Part shown: in pieces, positions 1 to 4,362 of the stretch
How the letters are laid out: each line of letters opens with the position of its first letter
Numbering within the stretch: position 1 is the stretch's first letter
Assembly: GCA_030838025.1 (NCBI GenBank)
Contig: JAUTXM010000079.1
Span: 1 to 6,250 of the forward strand
DNA length: 6,250 nt
Source of the DNA: Acidimicrobiaceae bacterium
Lineage (GTDB): Bacteria; Actinomycetota; Acidimicrobiia; Acidimicrobiales; Palsa-688
Reading direction: 5' to 3'
Position numbers and translations under genes: made by a program
Notes under the pieces: generated by a model
Seen by the model: the letters and a program-made list of their open reading frames with translations, nothing else
The model's database searches: none
Told to the model about the DNA's origin: nothing

Positions 1-135
1 GGGGCGACCGGAAGCTGCGTCATCTTCTTGGTCAACGTCATGGCCACGGTCTCGGTGATCTGCATTACGGGTAACTCGGGTCCCGCGGCGGGCACGGCCA
101 CCGGCGGCGACTCCGGTTCGGCGTTGCTGCTCATG
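1..135 (+). repeat. Surface-protein repeat, copy 1
   Basis: This is a protein-level repeat of about 45 residues, beginning GATGSC and ending near GGDSGSALLLM. Aligned by eye with the copy at 229-363 it shows about 24 identical residues of 45, including both cysteines, TGNSG and GGDSGS. The copy may begin upstream of the window. Confidence 0.7.
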
Positions 136-753
136 GCGTCGGGTCCCGCCAGCGCCGGTGCGGGTACCGCCGGGCCGGATCGAGCCATGCCCGGCGTGGG
201 TGGCCGGTCGTCGACCATGGTGACCTCGGGCGGCACCGGTACGTGTGCCATCAGTCTCACCAATACCTGGGGATCGATCTCGGTACTGTGCCGCACCGGC
301 AACTCTGGGTCAGCCTTGGGTCGATCCGTCGGCGGCGACTCCGGTTCGACGCTGGTCATGCTCACCGCCCCGCGGGCATCGAACGCAACGAACACGTCGA
401 TGGCAGCCACGTTGACCTCGGCCGCATCGCCGTTCCACAGCGGGGCGCTCCACGCCGGCTCGAGCGCGTCCCCCAGCGCCCGGGCGATGCCAGCCTCACG
501 GCCGTCGGCACTGACCGCGAGACACGGGGCTGTCGACTCCCCCAACCCCAGCGCCAACCCCAGCCCCAGCCCCAGCCCGGCGGCGGCCGCCACCGCCGCC
601 ACCGCCGCCGTCGCCACCGCGTCGTTTCTTCCCCTGACCGGCCTGGGCGCTACGGTCCCGATGTCCCTGGCCGCCGGCCTGATGTTGAGCGGCGGTTTGG
701 GCGTCGCGGCGACGACCCGCCGCCGACGCTCTCGCCGACCGAGTGGAGGCTGA
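1..753 (+). CDS. LPxTG cell-wall-anchored surface protein with Cys-paired repeats (5' end missing)
   Basis: The frame is open from the first base, so the start and signal peptide lie outside the window; 250 codons are visible. Two repeat copies 76 codons apart each carry a Cys pair spaced C-X14-C (codons 6/21 and 82/97) followed by TGNSG and then GGDSGS. An Ala/Ser/Thr/Pro-rich stretch with SPNPSANPSPSPSP then forms a likely wall-spanning spacer. The C-terminus is a full sortase sorting signal: LPLTG (bases 628-642), a hydrophobic segment, and an Arg-rich tail (RRRRSRR). Sortases are known to cut such signals between Thr and Gly and join the protein to peptidoglycan or pilin. The repeat family is not recognised; by composition it resembles surface adhesin or chaplin-like repeats, but no chaplin motif is clear. 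A GGAGG near its 3' end serves the next gene, so the two are probably cotranscribed. No sortase gene is in view. Confidence 0.8.
   Translation, partial: GATGSCVIFLVNVMATVSVICITGNSGPAAGTATGGDSGSALLLMASGPASAGAGTAGPDRAMPGVGGRSSTMVTSGGTGTCAISLTNTWGSISVLCRTGNSGSALGRSVGGDSGSTLVMLTAPRASNATNTSMAATLTSAASPFHSGALHAGSSASPSARAMPASRPSALTARHGAVDSPNPSANPSPSPSPAAAATAATAAVATASFLPLTGLGATVPMSLAAGLMLSGGLGVAATTRRRRSRRPSGG
229..363 (+). repeat. Surface-protein repeat, copy 2
   Basis: Second copy of the repeat, starting GGTGTC, 228 bases (76 codons) after copy 1. The two cysteines are again exactly 15 residues apart. The linker between copies is Gly/Ala/Ser/Pro-rich. DNA identity between copies is clearly lower than expected for a recent duplication, so the repeat is old and kept at protein level. 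Confidence 0.7.
628..747 (+). other. Sortase sorting signal (LPLTG, hydrophobic segment, Arg-rich tail)
   Basis: LPLTG is encoded at 628-642. It is followed by about 25 mostly hydrophobic or small residues and then RRRRSRR close to the stop codon. The three parts are in the order and spacing standard for Gram-positive cell-wall anchors. This fixes the correct reading frame and the outside-the-cell location of the upstream repeats. Confidence 0.85.
745..749 (+). promoter_or_regulatory. Ribosome binding site of the L,D-transpeptidase gene
   Basis: GGAGG overlaps the last codons of the upstream LPxTG gene and sits nine bases before the ATG. It decides the start among several possible upstream codons and suggests coupled translation of the two envelope genes. 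Confidence 0.75.
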
Positions 754-758
754 CCCCG

Positions 759-1649
759 ATGGCTCGCACGCTGCGCCCGCGAACGGCGACACCGGCGTCT
801 ATCGCACTTGTCGTGCTCGTGGCGGCGCTCGCCGTGAGCGGCTGCCAGTCATCCCCGGGCTCCTCGACGTCGCCGACGACCGCGGCATCGGCGTCGGCAT
901 CGGTGGCCGGCGCGTCCCCGCGGCCCCCCACGACCAACGCAGGGGCCGGACCGGCGTCGACCACCGCACCGCCCTCGACCACGGCCACGACCAAAGCCCC
1001 CGCGCCGGTCACGGTCCCAAGGTCGACGACCACGACCGCGCCGCCCCCCTCGACCGGCGCCCTACGGATTGGAAGCTCGGGCCCAGAGGTCATGGCGATG
1101 CAGCAGCGGCTCACGTCGCTCGGATACTGGCTGGGCACTCCTGACGGCCGGTTCGGCACGACCACCCAGCAGGCCCTGTTCGCGGTGCAAAAGGCGGCCG
1201 GAATCCCGCGCAGCGGTGTCCGTGACCCGGCGACGGCGGCCGCACTCGACGGAGGCACCAAACCGAGCCCGAAGAGCACCACCGGCCACCTGATCGAGGT
1301 CGACTTGGCCCACCAGCTGGTCCTGATCGTGACCAACGGGCACCTCGACGGCGTGCTCAACACCTCCACGGGCGGCGGCTACGTCTACTACGACCACGGC
1401 TCGCGCCAGGTCGCCACCACCCCCACGGGGCACTTCACGACCACCTGGGAGGTCAACGGCACCCGGGTCTCGTCGCTCGGCGTGCTCTGGCGGCCCAAGT
1501 ACTTCGTCGGCGGTATTGCCATTCACGGCGACAGCTCCGTGCCCGCCCGGCCGGTCTCCCACGGCTGCGTTCGGGTCAGCAACGCGGCCATCGACTGGAT
1601 CTGGGCCAGCGGCTCGGACCCGATCGGCACCCCCGTCTGGGTGTACTGA
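759..1649 (+). CDS. Lipoprotein L,D-transpeptidase with peptidoglycan-binding domain (YkuD family)
   Basis: The 296-residue product probably forms 3-3 crosslinks in peptidoglycan or attaches proteins to it, at the outer face of the membrane. A signal peptide ends in a lipobox (VSGC, Cys29), predicting lipidation. Residues about 30-100 are a Ser/Thr/Pro/Ala linker. Residues about 102-166 are a PG_binding_1 domain (LRIGSSGPEVMAMQQRL, then DGRFG). Residues about 177-296 are the YkuD catalytic domain with IHGD (His256) and SHGCVR (His268, nucleophile Cys270, Arg272). The ATG at 759 is chosen because GGAGG lies at 745-749, nine bases upstream, and the signal peptide begins there. The frame stays open far upstream, but that part overlaps the LPxTG gene and is not coding. 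The gene begins five bases after that gene's stop, implying one operon. It is convergent with clpP. The family call is secure; the exact wall substrate is not known. Confidence 0.93.
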   Translation: MARTLRPRTATPASIALVVLVAALAVSGCQSSPGSSTSPTTAASASASVAGASPRPPTTNAGAGPASTTAPPSTTATTKAPAPVTVPRSTTTTAPPPSTGALRIGSSGPEVMAMQQRLTSLGYWLGTPDGRFGTTTQQALFAVQKAAGIPRSGVRDPATAAALDGGTKPSPKSTTGHLIEVDLAHQLVLIVTNGHLDGVLNTSTGGGYVYYDHGSRQVATTPTGHFTTTWEVNGTRVSSLGVLWRPKYFVGGIAIHGDSSVPARPVSHGCVRVSNAAIDWIWASGSDPIGTPVWVY

Positions 1650-1686
1650 TCCGGCCTCCCGCAGAGATCGGCCGTCCGGGGAGACT

Positions 1687-2310
1687 TCAGAAGCCCATCG
1701 CCCCGGCGGCGATCGCCACCTCACGACTCCGCGGAAGCAGGACCTCGTCGACCAGCCCGTAGGCCACGGCGTCGGCCGCGCCGAGGATGTAGTCCCGGTC
1801 GGTGTCCTTGGCGATCCGCTCGATCGGCTGACCGGTGTGCTGGGCCAGCAGCTCCTCGACGCGCCGCCGAAGGAAGGCGATCTCCTTGGCCTGGTTCTCG
1901 ATATCGATCGACTGGCCCTGGGCGCCCCCGTGGGGCTGGTGGATCAGGACGCGGGAGTTTGGCAGGGCGAAGCGCTTGCCCGCGGTGCCACCGGCGAGCA
2001 GCACGGCGGCGCCCGACGCTGCCATCCCCAGGCAGACGGTCGAAACATCGGCCTGGACGTACTGCATGGTGTCGTAGATGGCGAACGTCGCCGTGACCGA
2101 CCCGCCGGGGCTGTTGATATACAGGCAGATGTCGCGCTCGGGGTCCTCGGACTCGAGGTGGAGCAACTGCGCCGTGAGCAAGCTGGCGCTCCCGTCGGTT
2201 ATCTCGGTGTTCAACATCACGATGCGGTCCTTCAGCAACCGGGAGTAGATGTCGTACGCCCGCTCCCCTCGGAGGGACTGCTCGATGACGGTTGGGACCA
2301 GGTAACTCAC
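1687..2310 (-). CDS. clpP: ATP-dependent Clp protease proteolytic subunit (ClpP, ClpP2-like)
   Basis: ClpP is the serine peptidase subunit of the cytosolic Clp protease; heptameric rings degrade substrates fed by ClpX or ClpC. Starting at GTG 2310, the product has 207 residues, usual for the family. Visible hallmarks are the N-terminal YLVPTVIEQSLRGERAYDIY, the oxyanion strip INSPGGSV, catalytic Ser99 in GMAASGAAVLL, His124 in LIHQPHGG and Asp173 in DRDYIL, so the triad is complete. The residue after the serine is Gly, not the Met of the usual ASMG, closer to actinobacterial ClpP2. GTG 2310 is preferred over the in-frame TTG at 2334 because GAGGAGG (2316-2322) lies five bases upstream of it, and the longer start would place the start codon inside an apparent operator. 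No clpX or second clpP is adjacent, although clpP1-clpP2-clpX usually cluster, so this may be an additional paralogue. It is divergent from the SRPBCC gene. Confidence 0.93.
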   Translation of the reverse strand: MSYLVPTVIEQSLRGERAYDIYSRLLKDRIVMLNTEITDGSASLLTAQLLHLESEDPERDICLYINSPGGSVTATFAIYDTMQYVQADVSTVCLGMAASGAAVLLAGGTAGKRFALPNSRVLIHQPHGGAQGQSIDIENQAKEIAFLRRRVEELLAQHTGQPIERIAKDTDRDYILGAADAVAYGLVDEVLLPRSREVAIAAGAMGF

Positions 2311-2315
2311 GACGT

Positions 2316-2322
2316 CCTCCTC
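2316..2322 (-). promoter_or_regulatory. Ribosome binding site that fixes the clpP start at GTG
   Basis: On the minus strand GAGGAGG is followed by ACGTC and then GTG, a near-ideal arrangement. It lies inside the eight-codon extension that would result from using the upstream TTG, which argues against that start. Confidence 0.75.
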
Positions 2323-2342
2323 GGGGTCATGCAACTCTGAGG

Positions 2343-2371
2343 TTGCACATTACTGCATAGCCTGGGAAAAT
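2343..2371 (+). promoter_or_regulatory. Candidate promoter for the SRPBCC-arsR unit
   Basis: TTGCAC (2343-2348), a 17-base spacer and GAAAAT (2366-2371) form a weak sigma-70-like pair upstream of the start at 2418. The -35 box overlaps the left dyad, so a bound repressor would block it. The boxes match consensus only partly. Confidence 0.3.
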
Positions 2372-2377
2372 GTGCAA
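2349..2377 (-). promoter_or_regulatory. Candidate promoter for clpP
   Basis: On the minus strand TTGCAC (2372-2377), a 17-base spacer and AGTAAT (2349-2354) face the clpP start. The -35 box overlaps the right dyad. It mirrors the opposite-strand candidate because both sit in the arms of the inverted repeat. Confidence 0.3.
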
Positions 2378-2406
2378 CCCTGGAGTTGCTTGCCCGTCGT
2401 GGTGCC

Positions 2407-2412
2407 AGGAGG
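2407..2412 (+). promoter_or_regulatory. Ribosome binding site of the SRPBCC gene
   Basis: AGGAGG lies five bases before ATG 2418. It rules out the longer in-frame start that would overlap the operator dyads. Confidence 0.7.
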
Positions 2413-2417
2413 CCGAG

Positions 2418-2870
2418 ATGCTTGTTCGACAGGTCGTCATCCCCGTCAGCCCGAGCGAACTCTGGAACGCCCTGACCGAGCCCGAGGAGGTCGCCGCCTG
2501 GTTCGGGTCGCGGGTGGAGTGGGATCTGCGCCCCGGAGGGCAGGCCCGGTTCCTGAGCGACGATGGCGCGGTCCGAGGCGGCGTGGTGGACGACGTCGTG
2601 CCGCAACGCCATCTGAGCTTCCGGTGGTGGCCCGAGGGCGACGACGGGTCCGCGGCGTCGCAGGTGAGTTACGACCTCGAGCCCGACGACGACGGCACCC
2701 TGCTCACGGTGACCGAAGAGCCGCGGCCCCACGAGGCAACCGTGGAGCCACAGGCCAGCCTCAGGACAACGGGATCGTGGACCGGGTGGGACACCCGGTT
2801 GTTGCGTTGCTGGGCCGCCCACATGTCGGTTGCTGCCCCGGTGGCCGCCGGCGGGCGGGCCGTCCGCTGA
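2418..2870 (+). CDS. SRPBCC-domain protein (AHSA1/START-like)
   Basis: The 150-residue product has the pattern of the AHSA1-like branch of the SRPBCC (helix-grip, START-like) fold: IPVSPSELWNALTEPEEVAAWFG near the N-terminus (residues about 8-30), a GG-containing strand turn, a GGVVDDVVPQRHLSFRWW segment, GTLLTVTEE, and a C-terminal helix starting GWDTRLLRCW. The fold makes a hydrophobic pocket that may bind a small ligand; the bacterial members are mostly uncharacterised and should not be assumed to activate Hsp90. ATG 2418 is chosen because AGGAGG (2407-2412) lies five bases upstream; the frame extends upstream only through the operator region. The ArsR-family gene begins ten bases after the stop, the common AHSA1/ArsR pairing, although here the regulator comes second. 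Likely cytosolic and controlled by the twin dyads. Confidence 0.85.
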   Translation: MLVRQVVIPVSPSELWNALTEPEEVAAWFGSRVEWDLRPGGQARFLSDDGAVRGGVVDDVVPQRHLSFRWWPEGDDGSAASQVSYDLEPDDDGTLLTVTEEPRPHEATVEPQASLRTTGSWTGWDTRLLRCWAAHMSVAAPVAAGGRAVR

Positions 2871-2880
2871 CTGCCCCTTG

Positions 2881-3213
2881 GTGAGCGCGCCCCGGGTCGA
2901 GGCGGTATTCGCGGCCCTCGGCGATCCAACCCGACGACAGTTGCTCGACGAGCTCTCGCGCGACGGGCCGAAGACCGCGACGGAGCTGGCCGGCGGCTAT
3001 CCGATCTCCCGCCAGGCGGTTGTGAAACACCTGAACGCGCTCGCAACGGCGGGACTGCTGGTCGGCGAGCGCCGCGGCCGCGATGTTCGGTACCGGGTTG
3101 TGGCCACAGGTTTGGGCGATGCCGCCGCCTGGTTGACCGAGGTCGGTGATCGATGGGACCGCCGCCTGACCGCCCTGCAACGCCATCTCGACCCGGCGGA
3201 CGAGCAGATCTGA
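2881..3213 (+). CDS. ArsR-family winged-helix transcriptional regulator
   Basis: A 110-residue product of normal ArsR length. VFAALGDPTRRQLLDEL (residues 9-25) is the classic first helix pair. TATELAGGYPISRQAVVKHLNALATAGLL (32-60) is the helix-turn-helix with SRQAVVKHL as recognition helix. GERRGRDVRYRV (62-73) is the wing. There are no cysteines, so the ELCVCD metal site of ArsR/SmtB sensors is absent and a metal signal through cysteines is unlikely. GTG 2881 is chosen because it gives the usual N-terminus; no good ribosome binding site precedes it, and TTG 2878 is an alternative, so translation may depend on coupling to the SRPBCC gene ten bases upstream. It probably represses its own unit through the GCAAC-N6-GTTGC dyads. 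The family call is firm; the effector is unknown. Confidence 0.9.
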   Translation: MSAPRVEAVFAALGDPTRRQLLDELSRDGPKTATELAGGYPISRQAVVKHLNALATAGLLVGERRGRDVRYRVVATGLGDAAAWLTEVGDRWDRRLTALQRHLDPADEQI

Positions 3214-3223
3214 CCGTCAGATC
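3207..3223. terminator. Hairpin between convergent genes, overlapping both stop codons
   Basis: GATCTGA-CCG-TCAGATC is a perfect 7-bp stem with a 3-base loop. It covers the stop of the ArsR gene (3211-3213) and most of the opposite gene's stop (3222-3224). On the plus strand a run of five T follows after a nine-base gap (3233-3237); there is none on the minus strand. It may end or protect both transcripts, but it is not a textbook terminator. Confidence 0.35.
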
Positions 3224-3557
3224 AGTCGTCGGGTTTTTCGAATCCACCCCGAAGATCCACGACGGAGTTGTCCCCGCCGAACTCGTTGGGTGCGTAGCCA
3301 TGGGCGTTCTCGTCGTTGAACCAGGTCCCGTGTTCGTCGACGTAGCGGAACTCGTAGCGGCGCCCGGCACTCAGGGTGACCGACGCGACGTCGGTGTCCC
3401 CCCGACGCTTGAACATGTTGGCGCCTTGCCGCCAGCCATTGAAGTCGCCCACCAGTGCGACCCTGGCATTCCCGTTGCTGGCGACCAAGGAGAAGGTCAC
3501 CTTGACCAGGTCGCCGCGCTTGGTGGGCTCACAGTTGATCGTTGTCCCCACCTCCAT
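3222..3557 (-). CDS. Small stand-alone CBM48/isoamylase early-set domain protein
   Basis: From ATG 3557 the product has 111 residues and is a single glycogen-binding-like (E-set) domain: KRGDLVKVTFSL, VALVGDFNGW (DFNGW at 38-42), SVTLSAGRRYEFRYV, then GTWFND (Trp79) and GYAPNEFGGDNSVVDL. Family members resemble the N-terminal domain of branching enzymes and the AMPK glycogen-binding domain; as free proteins their role is unknown, with binding of alpha-glucan likely. No catalytic domain is present. The start is uncertain. ATG 3671 would add 38 residues of unconserved-looking sequence with weaker third-position GC, and a TACAAT box lies inside that stretch. A clean GGAGG (3551-3555) lies eight bases before an ACG codon (3540-3542), where relatives as I recall them begin. 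Convergent with the ArsR gene, eight bases between stops. Confidence 0.8.
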   Translation of the reverse strand: MEVGTTINCEPTKRGDLVKVTFSLVASNGNARVALVGDFNGWRQGANMFKRRGDTDVASVTLSAGRRYEFRYVDEHGTWFNDENAHGYAPNEFGGDNSVVDLRGGFEKPDD

Positions 3558-3647
3558 CCCGATCCAGTGGTGCCGCGGTTGGGCATGGCATTTCGGCCCG
3601 TGGCGTAACACCCCCGCGTCGGTACCGTTGCTTGAACCGACGGCGTC

Positions 3648-3653
3648 ATTGTA
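3648..3653 (-). promoter_or_regulatory. Candidate -10 box for the CBM48-like gene
   Basis: On the minus strand TACAAT matches five of six bases of the TATAAT consensus, about 90 bases before ATG 3557. No convincing -35 box was found at 16-18 bases. If used, transcription would begin downstream of ATG 3671, making the longer start untranslated. Confidence 0.25.
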
Positions 3654-3681
3654 CCGAGGTCGGTCGCTCATGACCCGGATT

Positions 3682-3751
3682 GCTGATCGGTCGCCCGTTT
3701 CGCCGACGAGGCCGGACCTCGGCGGCGCCGGGAAACGGGCAGTCGGTCAGC
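3682..3751 (-). terminator. Large imperfect hairpin after the DUF1697 gene
   Basis: Arms 3682-3701 and 3732-3751 are inverted copies matching at 16 of 20 positions, with the innermost part CCCGTTTC/GAAACGGG perfect. The 30-base spacer holds a second stem, CGAGG (3707-3711) with CCTCG (3717-3721), flanked by four more pairs. It begins at the DUF1697 stop codon and precedes the CBM48-like gene in minus-strand order. There is no T-run, so it would be a U-less terminator or a 3'-end stabiliser; its function is inferred. Confidence 0.45.
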
Positions 3752-4292
3752 GGCGCGCCATCTCGGCCAGATTGGTCACCGTGCGCCAGTTGCGGGTCGT
3801 GGCAGTGACCGCCAGCTTCCGTTCGAAGAACGCGTTGTTGAGCTTGGTCCGGCCGTAGCCGTCCGGGCAGTGGAGGTAGACGTGGTGACCCAGCAGGCGG
3901 CACTCATCGGGTGCTGCGGCGGGTGCCACCGCCTCCATGGCGCGCACTCGGTCGGGCCCCGGTAGGGCCGCCAGGAAGGTGACGTACAGGCGGGCGTGGT
4001 CGCGGCCCCCGGTCAGGAAGGGATTGCCGGACCGCACCTGGTCGAGCTCGTCGGACGTGCGCACCACGACGGCCACGTCGAGCCCCAGCTGGGCCTGGAT
4101 GCGAGCCTCGATGTCGTGGGCGATGCGGGCGGCGTCGCCACCGCGGGACTCGAAGACCACGTTGCCGCTTTGCACGTAGGTCCCGACGTCATCGGCGGGC
4201 AAGGCCTCGACCAGCGCACGGAGATCCTTCATCGGGACCTTGTTATGGCCGGTGACATTGATGCCCCGCAGCATGGCTATATACACCGGCAT
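3747..4292 (-). CDS. DUF1697 family protein
   Basis: The 181-residue product matches the DUF1697 pattern over its whole length: YIAMLRGINVTGHNKVPMKD at the N-terminus (residues 4-23), TYVQSGNVVFES (38-49), a middle segment with NPF (90-92) and LYVTFL (102-107), and near the C-terminus GYGRTKLNNAFFERKL (145-160) followed by ATTRNWRTV. The family is widespread in bacteria and has no established biochemical function; no signal peptide or membrane segment is seen, so it is probably cytosolic. The ATG at 4292 is chosen because the conserved start motif follows at once. No ribosome binding site is visible before it, so it could be translated from a leaderless or weakly initiated message. It is divergent from the peptide ligase gene, sharing a 70-base spacer with tandem repeats. 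Confidence 0.9.
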   Translation of the reverse strand: MPVYIAMLRGINVTGHNKVPMKDLRALVEALPADDVGTYVQSGNVVFESRGGDAARIAHDIEARIQAQLGLDVAVVVRTSDELDQVRSGNPFLTGGRDHARLYVTFLAALPGPDRVRAMEAVAPAAAPDECRLLGHHVYLHCPDGYGRTKLNNAFFERKLAVTATTRNWRTVTNLAEMARR

Positions 4293-4302
4293 CGAAGGGC
4301 AA

Positions 4303-4344
4303 GTGTCCCACGAGCAGCGTCCTACGAGCGGTGTCCTGCGAGCA
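4303..4344. repeat. Three 14-bp tandem repeats in the divergent spacer
   Basis: The units are GTGTCCCACGAGCA (4303-4316), GCGTCCTACGAGCG (4317-4330) and GTGTCCTGCGAGCA (4331-4344), directly adjacent and differing at two to four positions. They fill most of the 70 bases between the DUF1697 and peptide ligase starts. They may be regulator binding sites or the product of replication slippage. Confidence 0.7.
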
Positions 4345-4362
4345 GTGAGGCATCATGTGTCG

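Larger units (their letters stand above)
2331..2389. promoter_or_regulatory. Inverted repeat carrying two GCAAC-N6-GTTGC dyads (candidate twin operator)
   Basis: The arms 2331-2351 and 2369-2389 are inverted copies matching at 18 of 21 positions, separated by 17 bases. Each arm contains its own dyad GCAAC-N6-GTTGC (2331-2346 and 2374-2389), with centres 43 bp apart, close to four helical turns. The site lies between divergent clpP and the SRPBCC-arsR pair and is less GC-rich than its surroundings. It looks like a pair of sites for a dimeric repressor; the ArsR-family protein encoded nearby is the natural candidate. That assignment is inference. It does not match the Streptomyces ClgR-type GTTCGC motif as I recall it. 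Confidence 0.65.

Noticed and set aside
541..615. CCCCAG and GCC-rich runs that look like a DNA repeat
   Set aside because: They encode the Pro/Ser and Ala/Thr spacer of the LPxTG protein and are explained by its composition.
243..758. Long upstream extension of the L,D-transpeptidase reading frame
   Set aside because: It overlaps the LPxTG gene in another frame, is Arg/His/Pro/Gln-rich as expected for a shifted high-GC frame, and the signal peptide and ribosome site place the start at 759.
1650..1686. Possible terminator between the convergent transpeptidase and clpP genes
   Set aside because: Only 5-bp arms with long loops can be drawn (CGGCC/GGCCG or CTCCC/GGGAG), with no T-run; too weak to list.
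650..1724. Long minus-strand open frames opposite the transpeptidase gene
   Set aside because: High GC removes stop codons on the opposite strand; the plus-strand product has unmistakable lipobox and SHGC motifs, and the minus-strand products show nothing recognisable.
1516..2340. Open frame of 274 codons on the plus strand opposite clpP
   Set aside because: It is the antisense shadow of a clearly recognised clpP; its composition shows no family pattern.
3153..3608. Plus-strand open frame opposite the CBM48-like gene
   Set aside because: The minus-strand product carries DFNGW and the rest of the fold; the plus-strand product has no recognisable domain.
3619..3657. TCGGTAC/GTACCGA 7-bp inverted repeat upstream of the CBM48-like gene
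   Set aside because: Short arms with a 25-base gap are expected by chance in GC-rich DNA, and nothing else supports an operator here.
4278..4283. TATATA as a -10 box for the ligase gene
   Set aside because: It encodes Tyr-Ile of DUF1697 and has no reasonable -35 box at 16-18 bases.
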